Source: Nostoc carneum NIES-2107 (GTDB lineage: Bacteria; Cyanobacteriota; Cyanobacteriia; Cyanobacteriales; Nostocaceae). From it: DNA of 64,000 nt. The notes beneath the pieces were generated by a model. The model saw only the letters and a program-made list of their open reading frames with translations, had not been told where the DNA came from and did not search any database. A program made the translations under genes and the position numbers. Numbering within the stretch: position 1 is the first letter of the stretch; the number at the start of each line of letters is the position of its first letter. This document shows positions 36,972-49,035 of this stretch, piece by piece. The DNA is taken from the NCBI GenBank assembly GCA_002368155.1, contig AP018180.1:372001-436000 (forward strand), read 5' to 3'.

Positions 36972-37583
36972 ATGAGCAAAAAAGGCGGTTCTAAATATAG
37001 GATGTTGTCAACTAAAGCAATTAGATGGACAGGGCCAGTTTTAGCGATCGCTGGATGGTTGGCAACGATGGTTCCCTCTATGGCGGCCGCCACCTACAGC
37101 AATAATGATTACCGTGCCTGTGCTGGTCAGCTTTTGCGCGTCAACATTAATACCAACTCAGCATCACAAGCTTGTGCTGGCGCACTACGTCCACGGGAGT
37201 TGTCTCGTTGTGTGGTCAAAATTAGCAGACAAACTCAAATCAGTGCTGTAGATGCTCTTAATTCTTGTACGTTAGCACGCCGTCCTGAAGAGTTGGCTAC
37301 CTGTGTAGTTGATATTAGCCTTTATCCTAGTAAGGAAGCTGCTAACCCAGCAATCTTAAATTATTGCGGTCGCAGTTTGTTGCCTGTGAGCTTTTCTCAG
37401 TGTGTCGTAGGCTTAAGAACTGAAACTAAATCGGCTCTGGTTCCTACACTAGATACTTGTATTAGTGGTAGCGATAGAGTCAGCAGTTTTGTACCTTCTT
37501 CTACATCACCACTGCAACCAACCACACAATTTAACCCAGTGTTTGAAACTACGCCGATTCCTGCACAACCTGTGAATAAGTAA
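36972..37583 (+). CDS. Exported Cys-rich repeat protein
   Basis: 203 residues. A basic N-terminus and hydrophobic stretch (VLAIAGWLATMVPSMAAA) form a signal peptide. The mature part has spaced cysteines in repeated units: RACAGQLLRV, QACAGALRPRELSRCVVKIS, NSCTLARRPEELATCVVDIS, NYCGRSLLPVSFSQCVVGL, DTCISGS. The C-x(11-12)-C spacing suggests helical hairpins held by disulfides. The tail is Pro/Thr-rich. Function unknown; probably periplasmic. Confidence 0.78.
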   Translation: MSKKGGSKYRMLSTKAIRWTGPVLAIAGWLATMVPSMAAATYSNNDYRACAGQLLRVNINTNSASQACAGALRPRELSRCVVKISRQTQISAVDALNSCTLARRPEELATCVVDISLYPSKEAANPAILNYCGRSLLPVSFSQCVVGLRTETKSALVPTLDTCISGSDRVSSFVPSSTSPLQPTTQFNPVFETTPIPAQPVNK

Positions 37584-38046
37584 AAACTGTTGTTTGGAAG
37601 TTGCTGCGCTATCAGGCTAAATTCCAAAAATGACAAATGCTATTTCCAATCGGAAATAGCCACACTTACTATCTATATAGGACTCATATTTGATTTTTGA
37701 AGTTCACGAGGATGCGTTAGCGATAGGTAACGCATCTTAAGTTTGTTTATCTTAACAAAACTGGATTAATTTAAATCATTAAAATTAAATCTCAACCCAG
37801 ATATTATTAAAAATCAACATAAAAGTTAACATAATTACCTAATTTGCTACTAGCTATAGTTATTAATTAGGAATTATAAATTACGTAGGCTTTGCGCTTA
37901 CCGCATAGTATAAAGAGTTATTAGTTACATTGAAGGCATTTTTTGACAATATTCGTCATAAACTGCGTATACCATCACGTAGGAAAATTTATCTTTCCAA
38001 TTAACAATCAACAGTCAACAATATTTTCATTCTAGGAAAATTCATA
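37584..38046. other. Intergenic region with two hairpins
   Basis: GCTATTTCC-AATC-GGAAATAGC (37639-37660) is a terminator-like hairpin after the Cys-rich gene. GATGCGTTA (37711-37719) pairs with TAACGCATC (37728-37736) in a second, repeat-like palindrome. A word near 37883 (CGTAGGCTTTGCGCTTACCG) resembles a dispersed element also seen near 59505. The rest is A/T-rich promoter DNA for the large kinase gene. Confidence 0.55.
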
Positions 38047-41000
38047 ATGAGTAATCAGGAAGCAGCCTCTATGGACTGGCTCATCGGTGGTGGAGAGATG
38101 GGCAAGCTGATTCGCTCAATAGACTGGTCGAAAACACCACTAGGGGCGATCGCTTCCTGGCCCCAAAGCTTAAAAACCACTGTCAGCCTTTGCCTTGCTT
38201 CTAATTTCCCCATTTCAATTGCTTGGGGGCCGAACTATATCCAGATTTACAATGACGGCTACTGGCCTATCTGTGGCGGGAAGCATCCCCATTCAATGGG
38301 TCAAGATTTCCGAGAGTGCTGGGCTTCAGCATGGCCAGCTATTGGCGAAGCATTTAACCGGGCTTGGGAAGGCGAGACTTCTTACCTGGAAAATCGGCCG
38401 ATTTTTCTTGATCGCAACGGTTATATGGAGGAGACATTTTTTACATTTTCCTTTAGTCCCATCCGCGACGAAACAGGGGGTGTCGGTGGACTGTTCCATC
38501 CAGTGATAGAGTTGACTCAGCAAACCCTGGCAGAACGGCGACTTCAGGTATTACGGGATTTATCTGACCAAACGACGGATACTAAAACTGTGGCAGCAGC
38601 GATCGCCTCAGTAGCTCAAGCCTTGGCTCGGTACGATCTCGATTTGCCCTTTGTACTGATTTATTCGGTTGATGCTGAAGGCAAACAGGCTCGACTGGTG
38701 GAAAATGTAGGCTTGCCAAAAGAAACCATTGTTACCCCAACGGTAGTAGATTTGGATTCTGCATCGCCATCGGTGTGGCGGTTGGCTGATGTCATGCGAT
38801 CGCAGCACTCGCTACAGGTTGATGGCTTACAGGATTTATTAGCTGGGTTATCTTGCGGCCCCTATCCAGAACCACCACAGACCGCCTTGATATTACCAAT
38901 CCGCTTACCTGGGGCAGAGTACCCACTGGTAGTGATGGTAACAGGGGTGAGTTCGCGGCGAGCGCTCGATCAGCCTTATCGCCAATTCTACGAAATGCTG
39001 GCTGATGCAGTCACCAATACTTTATCTAAAGCCCGTGCTTATGAAGCCGAACGCAAACGGGCAGAGGCTTTGGCAGAGATTGATCGCGCCAAAACCGTCT
39101 TTTTTAGCAATGTCTCCCATGAGTTTCGCACACCATTAACCCTGATGCTGGCTCCGCTAGAGGATGCCCTAGCTGATACCGAGGCTCCCTTACCGCCCAG
39201 CCAACGCGATCGCATGGAAATTTTACAGCGCAATGGCTTACGCTTGTTGAAACTAGTCAATACCCTTTTAGATTTCTCGCGGATTGAAGCCGGACGCATT
39301 CAAGCAGTTTATGAGCCAATTGATTTATCTACATGGACAGCAGAACTTGCTAGTACGTTTCGCTCGCTAATTGAACGTGCTGGGCTGTCTTTGGTTGTGG
39401 AATGTTCCCCGTTATCTGCTGTGGTCTATGTGGATCGGGAAATGTGGGAGAAAATAGTCTTCAATTTGTTGTCCAATGCCTTTAAATTTACCTTTAATGG
39501 CGAGATTACAGTCCGTTTACAGGATTTTGCCGATTTTGTTGAGTTAACTGTGGCGGATACAGGTATTGGCATTTCTACAAACGAAATTCCCCATTTATTT
39601 GAAAGGTTTCATCGAGTTAAAGAAGCGCAGGGGCGCAGTTTTGAAGGTTCAGGCATTGGCTTGTCTTTGGTACAAGAGTTAGTGAAGCTGCATGGTGGTA
39701 CTGTCCAGGTCACCAGTGAATTAGGAAAAGGCAGTTGCTTTAGGGTGGCGATCCCCACCGGATTCGCTCATTTACCCAGTGCTAGCGTAGCCAAGCACGA
39801 TAGCCCCAGACATAACCACGTTTCTCGCACCCTAGCATCTACAGCAATGGGTGCTACTGCTTATATTGAAGAAGCTTGGCGGTGGCTACCGGAAGAGGCA
39901 GGGGAGCATGGGGCAGGTGAGACCAGCCCCCGTCTTGGCGGTCTCCGTCACGATAGCGCAGCGTTAGCGAGTCTTCGAGCGTCTGGGGGACTGGCGAACC
40001 CGAAGGGGAGCAGGGAGAGCGTTACTGTAACCTCTGGTAGAGAAGATTTATTAAACACTAACTCTTTTTCTCCTACAACCTCTTCTGCTCTCATCCTCCT
40101 GGTTGATGATAATGCAGATATGCGGAACTATGCCAAGCGGCTTCTGGAGCAACGCTATCGAGTTCATGCTGTTGCCGATGGTATAGAGGCGATCGCAGCT
40201 GTGCGGCAACAGCTTCCTGATTTGGTGTTAACAGATGTCATGATGCCTCGGCTTGATGGTTTTGGTCTACTACGGGAACTACGCGCCGATCCCCAGACAA
40301 GAGAACTGCCGATCATTCTTCTCTCTGCGCGGGCAGGTGAAGAGTCACGCATTGAAGGGTTGGAAGCAGGAGCCGATGATTACTTAATCAAGCCCTTCTC
40401 CAGTCGTGAATTGCTGGTACGGGTAGAAGCGAATTTGAAGCTAGCGCAGATTCGTCAGGAAGCTGCTATGCGGGAACATACGCTGCGTCTGTCTGCTGAA
40501 GCAGCCCAACAGGAGGCGGAGGTAAGTCAGGAGCGTTATCGCGCCATTGTGGAAGACCAAACCGAGTTGATTTGCCGATTTTTACCAGATACTACCATTC
40601 TCTATGTTAATGAAGCTTATTGCCGCTTTTTTGGGCTGGAGCAAGCACAAGTTATTGGCAGTAGCTATCAGCCAATTATTTTTCCAGAAGACTACGAACA
40701 GGTAACTCGGCTGATTGATTCCATGAATCTCAATAACCCCATTGTCACACTTGAGAATCGGGTGGTCACCCCCAGAGGAATCCGTTGGACACAATGGAAC
40801 AATCGGGCTTTCTTCGATCAGCAGGGAAGCTTAATTGAGTTTCAGTCAGTTGGGCGAGATATTACCGACCGCAAACAGGCAGAAATTAAACTACAGCAGG
40901 CTAACGAACAACTTAGTCGTGCTAATACGCAACTGATTCGCGCTACCCGCTCGAAAGATGAATTTCTCGCTAATATGAGCCATGAACTGCGTACTCCCCT

Positions 41001-42186
41001 GAATGCCATTTTGGGGATGTCAGAAGTATTGCAGGAAGAGGTTTTCGGGATATTGAATGAACGCCAGCATCGAGCGATCGTAACTATTGAGAGTAGCGGT
41101 CAACATTTGCTGGAATTGATTAATGACATCCTAGAAGTAGCAAAAATTGAAGCAGGCAAACTAGAACTGGAAATTTCTGCTGTTTTGGTTAACCAAATTT
41201 GCCATTCTAGTTTGTCTTTAGTTAAGCAACAAGCAATTCAAAAAAATATTCAATTGCAGACAGAGATTTCCACCACTTTGGAAGAAATAGAAGTGGATGA
41301 GCGTCGAATGCGGCAAGTGCTCATCAATTTACTCAATAATGCTGTGAAATTCACTCCAGAGGGGGGATCGGTAACCTTAAAAGTGAGGTTAGAGCGATCG
41401 CACTCCGATACTGAGGAGAAAACTTTGTTAGCTCCTGCAATAATCGCTTTTTCTGTGATTGACACCGGAATCGGGATCGCAGTTGAAGATATAGACAAAC
41501 TTTTCCAGCCATTTGTGCAAGTTGACAGCAGTCTCAGTCGTCAGTATTCTGGTACAGGTTTAGGGCTAACTTTAGTGAAGCAAATCGCCGAACTGCATGG
41601 CGGTTGTGTCACGGTTAGTAGTGAACTGGGTAAAGGTAGCTGCTTTACGGTTCGCTTACCTTACACAAAAATTTCGCCAGCTACACCAACTCCTACTACT
41701 TCCGAAGTTAACTACCATAACCAACTAACTGGCGAAAATTCTTCGGTGTCAGATGTAGTCAATGCTCCACCCCCTCAAAATCCTCTCATCTTGTTAGCAG
41801 AGGATAATGAGGCAAATATTGAAACTCTAGCCGCCTATCTTAATAGCCTAGACTATCGGTTGATACTAGCAAACAATGGCCAAGCTGCGATCGACCTCGC
41901 CATTGCTCACAGTCCTGACTTGATTCTCATGGACATCCAAATGCCAGGAATGGATGGCTTAGAAGCTATTCGCCAGATCCGTAGCCATGACTCCTTAACC
42001 GCGATTCCAATTATTGCGCTAACGGCGTTAGCCATGCCCCAAGATAGAGAAAAATGTCTGGAAGCAGGGGCCGATGAATACCTGTCCAAACCTGTGAAGT
42101 TAAAACAGCTGAATGCCATTATTCAACAGTTGGTAAATAATTCAAAATACTCCGCGCGATCGCCGTTCAGCGTTCTCTTAGAGTAG
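38047..42186 (+). CDS. Hybrid sensor kinase with two kinase and two receiver modules
   Basis: 1379 residues. Order: N-terminal PAS-like sensor (MDWLIGGGEMGKLIRSIDWSKTPLGAIASWP), GAF-like domain, first kinase core with H358 (NVSHEFRTPLTLML) and ATPase boxes, a linker holding repeat DNA (about 617-658), first receiver with D730 (LTDVMMPRLDG), a PAS domain (RAIVEDQTELICRFLPDTTILYVN), second kinase core with H979 (NMSHELRTPLNAIL) and ATPase boxes, and a C-terminal receiver with D1296 (LMDIQMPGMDG). No membrane segment, so it is a cytosolic phosphorelay. It is convergent with hetR, 97 bp away; no functional link is known. Confidence 0.93.
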   Translation: MSNQEAASMDWLIGGGEMGKLIRSIDWSKTPLGAIASWPQSLKTTVSLCLASNFPISIAWGPNYIQIYNDGYWPICGGKHPHSMGQDFRECWASAWPAIGEAFNRAWEGETSYLENRPIFLDRNGYMEETFFTFSFSPIRDETGGVGGLFHPVIELTQQTLAERRLQVLRDLSDQTTDTKTVAAAIASVAQALARYDLDLPFVLIYSVDAEGKQARLVENVGLPKETIVTPTVVDLDSASPSVWRLADVMRSQHSLQVDGLQDLLAGLSCGPYPEPPQTALILPIRLPGAEYPLVVMVTGVSSRRALDQPYRQFYEMLADAVTNTLSKARAYEAERKRAEALAEIDRAKTVFFSNVSHEFRTPLTLMLAPLEDALADTEAPLPPSQRDRMEILQRNGLRLLKLVNTLLDFSRIEAGRIQAVYEPIDLSTWTAELASTFRSLIERAGLSLVVECSPLSAVVYVDREMWEKIVFNLLSNAFKFTFNGEITVRLQDFADFVELTVADTGIGISTNEIPHLFERFHRVKEAQGRSFEGSGIGLSLVQELVKLHGGTVQVTSELGKGSCFRVAIPTGFAHLPSASVAKHDSPRHNHVSRTLASTAMGATAYIEEAWRWLPEEAGEHGAGETSPRLGGLRHDSAALASLRASGGLANPKGSRESVTVTSGREDLLNTNSFSPTTSSALILLVDDNADMRNYAKRLLEQRYRVHAVADGIEAIAAVRQQLPDLVLTDVMMPRLDGFGLLRELRADPQTRELPIILLSARAGEESRIEGLEAGADDYLIKPFSSRELLVRVEANLKLAQIRQEAAMREHTLRLSAEAAQQEAEVSQERYRAIVEDQTELICRFLPDTTILYVNEAYCRFFGLEQAQVIGSSYQPIIFPEDYEQVTRLIDSMNLNNPIVTLENRVVTPRGIRWTQWNNRAFFDQQGSLIEFQSVGRDITDRKQAEIKLQQANEQLSRANTQLIRATRSKDEFLANMSHELRTPLNAILGMSEVLQEEVFGILNERQHRAIVTIESSGQHLLELINDILEVAKIEAGKLELEISAVLVNQICHSSLSLVKQQAIQKNIQLQTEISTTLEEIEVDERRMRQVLINLLNNAVKFTPEGGSVTLKVRLERSHSDTEEKTLLAPAIIAFSVIDTGIGIAVEDIDKLFQPFVQVDSSLSRQYSGTGLGLTLVKQIAELHGGCVTVSSELGKGSCFTVRLPYTKISPATPTPTTSEVNYHNQLTGENSSVSDVVNAPPPQNPLILLAEDNEANIETLAAYLNSLDYRLILANNGQAAIDLAIAHSPDLILMDIQMPGMDGLEAIRQIRSHDSLTAIPIIALTALAMPQDREKCLEAGADEYLSKPVKLKQLNAIIQQLVNNSKYSARSPFSVLLE
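39895..40020 (+). repeat. Repeat DNA inside the kinase reading frame
   Basis: Within the coding sequence, a GGGGAGCA-type tract and a palindromic stretch (GATAGCGCAGCGTTAGCG, then TCTTCGAGCGTCTGGGGG) lie between the first ATPase domain and the first receiver. Such sequence is normally extragenic in Nostocales. It stays in frame and encodes a Gly/Ser/Arg/Ala linker without domain character. Confidence 0.65.
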
Positions 42187-42240
42187 CCGCTGCGCGTCTA
42201 TAAAATTCAAAATTAACCAATAGACTTGATTTTTGATTAC

Positions 42241-42260
42241 AGACGCGATTAATCGCGTCT
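42241..42260. repeat. 20-bp perfect palindrome, copy 1
   Basis: AGACGCGATTAATCGCGTCT lies between the convergent kinase and hetR genes and could serve as their terminator. The identical sequence occurs at 54052-54071. Confidence 0.8.
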
Positions 42261-42283
42261 CTGCAAGCCTTAACCTCGATCTA

Positions 42284-44099
<1,816 letters not shown>

Positions 44100-44232
44100 G
44101 TAATACCAATTCCAATAATGTTGGTGACAGATAAACTCTTTGTAGGGGCACGGCAACAGTAAGATATTGGATATGCCAAAAGATTGTGGATGCCGTGCCC
44201 TAGCCATCTGTCGCTAACCGAAGCTCCAATTC
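44100..44232. mobile_element. MITE, GTAATACCAATT family, copy A (degenerate)
   Basis: The left end GTAATACCAATTCCAATAAT then GTTGGTGACAGAT starts at 44100. Inside, TGTAGGGGCACGGCA (44141-44155) is answered by TGCCGTGCCCTA (about 44191-44203). The right end (ATCTGTCGCTAAC, then CTCCAATTC) is a weakened inverse of the left. Copy B at 55655-55760 shares both the terminal and internal words. The remaining bases to 44303 hold nothing recognisable. Confidence 0.65.
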
Positions 44233-44303
44233 CCGAAGTATTTAATATTCGGGAATATGTATAGAATAAACTTTCAGAAATTAGATAGTACTAGAGTTAC
44301 GAT

Positions 44304-46547
44304 TTAATTTACAGTATTTGAAGACTTTGGTTGATTTCGCATTTTTTCAAAACTAAAGGCTGCTGCTCCAAATGTTACTAATAGCACTCCTAAAATTTGT
44401 GCTACTTCTAAATTTTCTTGAATGAGCAATCCAGCAAAAATTACAGTGAGGAATGGTACACTAGCTCCGATAATTGCAGAACGGATAGCACCAAGTTGCC
44501 GGATACCAACATTATTGACTACATAACCAAAGAGAGTTAGTACACCCAAAATAAATGCACTTAAAATAATTTCTAACAACTTATTAGGATTAAATACTAA
44601 ACCTAAGTCTCCAGGTAATGGCACCATTAAACCGATGAAGCTTAACAGCAACATGGTAGCAAAGTTAATTAAGGTAAAAGATACTGGATGTACTTTACTA
44701 GCGCATATTCTTGTGAGGATGACGTAAACAGCAAAAGCGATTCCCGACATAATTGCGGTGGTACTTCCCAGGGGAACATTACCTAGAGTTGAACTAGTAG
44801 CACCGCCTAACACTAGTAATTCTCCGCAGAACAGTGCGCCCATCGCCCCATAACGGAATACATTAGGACGATCGCGGAATAGTAACCAAGCCAAAAGACT
44901 GCTAATTAGAGGATAGATAAAGAAAAGTGCGATCGCCATCCCTGTGGTAACTTGGCCGATAGCAATATAGATCAGCACTTGCGATAAAAACAAAAAGCAT
45001 CCACTAGCAATTGATAACTGCAAAACCTTCCTGGTTTTGGAATTATCAGGATCAGAATTTCCTTTGAATGAAGCAAACAAATTTTGCAAGTCTTGCCAAA
45101 CTGGTGGATGCATCATCGGCGCTAAGAGTAACATTAGTGGTACAACCACCAGCAACCTGAGCATTAAAATTAAGAGCGTATTGCCTAAAGTTGGCACAAG
45201 CAAACGGTCTACTTCAACTACTCCCAAAATCGCCCCATCTTGGAAAATCACTTTAATTGCGACGTTATAAAGTGATGACACTACTGCTGACAATACTATC
45301 AGCAAGAAACCTATTTGGATAGTTGATAGCTTAGAGGAGTTAGATAAATTCAGCGATGGTGGCTTGATTTCCTGCTTGGGCGATCGCACTACAGGTTCCG
45401 GCTGATTTTCGCTCTCCGATAAGTTATTAGAGAGGACAGAAATTGGCTCATCTGAGTTGCTGGTAAATGGCGCGGGTGTTTCCTCTGGTTGAGTTTCACT
45501 TTCCGATAAGCTATTAAAGAAAACTGAAATTTCCTCCTCATCAGCATTACTTGTTGACGGTGGAGGTGTAGCATCTGGTGAGGGAACAGTGGGTTCCGCT
45601 GTCGTTTCGCTTTCAAAGAAGTAACTAGAACGAAAAGACATTGGTTCCGTTTCATTTTCGTTTTCTTTTAAAGATGCGTCTGCTTGTTGCGCCTCAAACT
45701 CTAACTGTGATGTAGTTTGATTTTGTGAACCCTCTACAGGGATAGTATTAAGTGGTTCGACAGCTTGACTATTGATTCCTGCTGGTTGTGAATAACTCTC
45801 CCAAGAACCTTTTTGTTCTTCAGCAGGTTGCAACACTGTGGGGGGTGATACGTTCGCTACTGGTGTTTCAGCAGGTTGCAAGATGGTGGGTAATGATACT
45901 GTAGGTGCTGGCTCTTGAGCAGGTTGCAAAACAGTAGGTGGCGATACTTGTACTGTTGTGAGGGGAGTTTTGGCAATGGTTTTTTCCAGACCTTGCAACC
46001 GATTAATTAACTCCGCTATGATGTATTCCCCTTGCTGTTGTTGATTCTGCATCCGAGACAACTGCTGAGAAATATTGCTTTGATAATTCTTTAACTCTTG
46101 TTGCAATGAGTTAAAGGTAATGGTAAGAGTATCATCTAAAGAGCCAAGCATTTGCTCTACTTTTTCACCATTATCTGTCTGGCTTGCGCCTAATGCAGGT
46201 CTTTGGGAAGAATTACTTTCTATGGCTTCGTTAGCTAAAGTTGTCAGGGAGGATTGCAGTTGAGAAGAGATATGCTTCGCCAAAGCTTCTGCTAATTGAC
46301 GGATTAACACCTGCTGCTCGGTAATTTGGCGTACCTGTTGTAACTGTTCTTTTTCTTCCTGCAGCCGTTGAATATCATCTCCTAAACGGTTTTTCTCCGC
46401 CTGAAGTCGCTTTACCTCTTCTTGTAATGATCGCAGCACGTGCTGTTGAAGATTTTCCAAATCCTCAACCACAGCCCACAGAGCATTTTCGGCTGCTCTG
46501 GATAAATCACCTCTGGCTCTGTCTGGTTGCTTCTCAAATCGCCCCAT
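44304..46547 (-). CDS. Coiled-coil/EamA (DMT) transporter fusion
   Basis: 747 residues in three parts. Residues 20-200 are a long coiled coil (LENLQQHVLRSLQEEVKRLQAEKNRL onward) of cytosolic type. Residues 200-410 are a disordered Pro/Ser/Glu linker with internal repeats (three near-copies of PPTVLQPAQEP-type sequence and two of ISVFFNSLSESETQPEE-type). Residues 415-735 are ten membrane helices forming two EamA halves (IYIAIGQVTTGMAIALFFIYPLISSLLAWLLF; FGYVVNNVGIRQLGAIRSAIIGASVPFLTVIFAGLLI), a drug/metabolite transporter. Such a large N-terminal extension is unusual. Substrate unknown. Confidence 0.88.
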   Translation of the reverse strand: MGRFEKQPDRARGDLSRAAENALWAVVEDLENLQQHVLRSLQEEVKRLQAEKNRLGDDIQRLQEEKEQLQQVRQITEQQVLIRQLAEALAKHISSQLQSSLTTLANEAIESNSSQRPALGASQTDNGEKVEQMLGSLDDTLTITFNSLQQELKNYQSNISQQLSRMQNQQQQGEYIIAELINRLQGLEKTIAKTPLTTVQVSPPTVLQPAQEPAPTVSLPTILQPAETPVANVSPPTVLQPAEEQKGSWESYSQPAGINSQAVEPLNTIPVEGSQNQTTSQLEFEAQQADASLKENENETEPMSFRSSYFFESETTAEPTVPSPDATPPPSTSNADEEEISVFFNSLSESETQPEETPAPFTSNSDEPISVLSNNLSESENQPEPVVRSPKQEIKPPSLNLSNSSKLSTIQIGFLLIVLSAVVSSLYNVAIKVIFQDGAILGVVEVDRLLVPTLGNTLLILMLRLLVVVPLMLLLAPMMHPPVWQDLQNLFASFKGNSDPDNSKTRKVLQLSIASGCFLFLSQVLIYIAIGQVTTGMAIALFFIYPLISSLLAWLLFRDRPNVFRYGAMGALFCGELLVLGGATSSTLGNVPLGSTTAIMSGIAFAVYVILTRICASKVHPVSFTLINFATMLLLSFIGLMVPLPGDLGLVFNPNKLLEIILSAFILGVLTLFGYVVNNVGIRQLGAIRSAIIGASVPFLTVIFAGLLIQENLEVAQILGVLLVTFGAAAFSFEKMRNQPKSSNTVN

Positions 46548-47487
46548 GAGCTTTTAACCTCTAACACCTTGACGATAAAGCTGCTTCCCGCATAACTGCT
46601 TGGCACTCATACTAATTTTTTGTACCTTCTTAGATAAACCACAAATTTTAACAGGACTTACGCATATCAACGTAATTTTGTCATGCTGAACACAGAGTTG
46701 GCAAAGAGAATAATTTAACTCATAGCTGAATAAACTGTGTTTCTTGCAGCATTAGTGGTATAAATATCCTCTGTTTTTGTACATTGGGAAGTAAATTAAA
46801 TTGCCATCCCATGAGCCACAACCATCAGTGTCACAAGTCACTATTAAGTTAAGCGACTCAACACGCAAGCTTTTGTTGACTTCCGCACAGAAGTATTAAT
46901 TCAATCATCTATGCTTTTGAGCAGGATTGTTTCGGGAGAAAAATTTTTACCCCAAATCAATACATATTCTTTTTGTGCGATTAGTAATTGTCAAAAAATT
47001 GTGAAGAACTACTGGGCTAGCATCAGGCTAGCTAAACTGTTAGATTTATGTCTAAATTATGGTGTAATGTAACTTACGAGACAGTTTATATTTCTGACTG
47101 AGATTAAATTATTTGTCGGCGTAAATTAAAATTATTGCTGACCTCTGGAATATATTTTAGTGAATTAATCACAATTCTGCAAAAATTCGCTCGCAGGAGC
47201 GTTTGTCTATATTTATTAAAAATTAAATGATATCATCTCATCGGTTGTAACGCGATTTATTTCTGAATGCCTGCAATCAGGAAAATTACAAATATTTATC
47301 CCAATTTTTGCAGTTTTCTGATTAAATACCTCATACCTGATGCCTAAAAATTTAGGTATAAATTTAGGAAAAAAGGCTAAAAATAGGGAATTATACTAAA
47401 AATAAATGTTGCGAAAAATTTACAAATTAAAAGTTAGAGATATCTGATTTAACTGTAACTGCCTAATAGGAAAATTTAGGGTGATTT
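46548..47487. other. Gene-free region between PiT and EamA genes
   Basis: 940 A/T-rich bases. At 46654-46664 GGACTTACGCA is identical to one end of the 31.5-kb insertion element, but no second end is seen, so it may be a solo terminus. Near the PiT stop, AAAATCATCC and GGTGATTTT form a hairpin (about 47480-47506). No gene is supported. Confidence 0.45.
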
Positions 47488-48870
47488 TCACAGAAAAATC
47501 ATCCGGACAAGACTAAATATAGCGGCGCTGAGAACTGCACTCGCGGGAACTGTAATTACCCATGCAGCAGCAATTCCTTTGAGGGTTTGGAATTGAATCG
47601 ATTTGATATTTTGCACTAGTCCAATGCCAACTACACCACCCACAAGAGCGTGAGAGGTGGATACAGGTAACCCTAAACGAGAGGCAAGTAATATAGTCGT
47701 GGCGGTTGCGAGTTCCGCACAGAAGCCACTGCTAGGTTGCAAAGAAATAATATTTTCGCCAATGGTGGCAATGACTTTTTTGCCCCAGATGGCTAAACCC
47801 CCCACAATGCCGATACCACCAAGGATTAAAATCCATAAGGGGATGGTAATACCATTTATCGGTACGCTGCCAGTCTGATTAATATAAACGATCGCAGCTA
47901 GAGGCGCGATCGCATTCCCCACATCATTAGAACCATGAGCAAAGGCGACAAAGCAAGCGCTAAGTAATTGGAAGCGAGCAAATAAGCGTTCGGTGGGATT
48001 GGGGATTGGGGAACTCGGGGCCCCCTCTGGGGATAAGGGGTAATGGGGACTGGGGACTGGGGATTGGGGATTAGGGATTGGGGATTGAGGATTGGGGATT
48101 GGGGATTGGGGATTGGGGACTGGGGACTGGGGACTGGGAACTGGGGATTTATGTCCTAATTGGTTCCAGCTATAGAAGGTGAGTCCAACTGCGGCTACTG
48201 CGCCAGTGAAGATGGGAATATCGTAAGCGGGGAGATTTAAGCCAATTTGGTTAATTAAATAATTGCTTAAAGGTTGAGTCAGCGATGGGAGGACAATCAC
48301 GCCAAATGTGCCTATGAGTAGCGCACTCAACCAAGGAAGCCACTCATTTAACTGCACCAGTTGATTTGGTTGGTCTAAAATCCAGCGCTTGATTTGACTG
48401 TAGAATAAAGCCGCGATCGCGCCGCTAATTAATGGCGTTAAAATCCAGCCAATGGTAATTGAGCCAATGGATGACCAATCTATTGCACCAACTCCCAAAG
48501 CTACCCAACTAAAACCTGCGATCGCACCGACTACTGCATGAGATGAGGATACAGGTAAACCCCGCGATGTGGCAATTTGCAGCCATACCCCAGAGGCTAG
48601 CAACACCGTCACCATTCCCATAACCAAAATTTGGGGCGTAGCCGCAAATAAGGCGGGGTTAGCAACTTTTGTTGCTAGCGTTTCCGTTACCTCGTGCCCA
48701 AACAATACAGCACCTGCAAACTCTAACGTCCCAGCAATAATTAACGCCTGTTTCAAGGTGACAGCTTTGGAACCGACAGAGGTTCCCATTGCGTTAGCAA
48801 CATCATTAGCACCGAGATTAAAGGCGACGTAGAAAGCGAGTAAGGCGACGATTGCGAGGGTGATGGGCAT
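47488..48870 (-). CDS. PiT family inorganic phosphate permease
   Basis: 460 residues with about ten membrane helices and the duplicated PiT signatures: [21 protein letters not shown] at the N-terminus and [17 protein letters not shown] in the second half, plus [13 protein letters not shown] and [13 protein letters not shown]. It should carry phosphate (or metal-phosphate) with H+ or Na+. The frame runs 25 codons further up, but that part is translated repeat DNA, so the ATG at 48870 is chosen. The loop between the two halves contains a 50-residue Pro-rich insert encoded by heptad repeats. Confidence 0.92.
   Translation of the reverse strand: MPITLAIVALLAFYVAFNLGANDVANAMGTSVGSKAVTLKQALIIAGTLEFAGAVLFGHEVTETLATKVANPALFAATPQILVMGMVTVLLASGVWLQIATSRGLPVSSSHAVVGAIAGFSWVALGVGAIDWSSIGSITIGWILTPLISGAIAALFYSQIKRWILDQPNQLVQLNEWLPWLSALLIGTFGVIVLPSLTQPLSNYLINQIGLNLPAYDIPIFTGAVAAVGLTFYSWNQLGHKSPVPSPQSPVPNPQSPIPNPQSPIPNPQSPVPSPHYPLSPEGAPSSPIPNPTERLFARFQLLSACFVAFAHGSNDVGNAIAPLAAIVYINQTGSVPINGITIPLWILILGGIGIVGGLAIWGKKVIATIGENIISLQPSSGFCAELATATTILLASRLGLPVSTSHALVGGVVGIGLVQNIKSIQFQTLKGIAAAWVITVPASAVLSAAIFSLVRMIFL
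47995..48150. repeat. STRR heptads inside the PiT coding sequence
   Basis: GGGGATT/GGGGACT heptads, about 15 units with one interruption, lie within the permease frame. Three heptads make seven codons, so the repeat reads on the minus strand as tandem [14 protein letters not shown] units. The insert sits in the central cytoplasmic loop and does not break the frame. Confidence 0.9.
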
Positions 48871-49020
48871 TTTTTGGGGATTGGGGAAAAGGGGACTGGG
48901 GATTGGGGACTGGGGATTGGGGAAAAGGGGAAAGGGGAATAACAAACAGCAAATGACAAATTACGAATGACAAACGCCAATTACCTATTACCTATTACCC
49001 ATTACCTATTACCTATGACC
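48871..49020. repeat. STRR cluster upstream of PiT gene
   Basis: The same GGGGATT/GGGGACT heptads (48876-48945) are followed by TTACCTA units (48981-49018). The tract begins a few bases before the PiT start codon on its strand, so the leader is repeat, as for the BrkB gene. Confidence 0.9.
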
Positions 49021-49035
49021 GAATGACACTTTTAT

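Noticed and set aside
47502-47507. TCCGGA hexamer
   Set aside because: Lies inside the PiT gene; the hexamer also occurs in moaA, the DUF1400 gene and the WD40 gene by chance.
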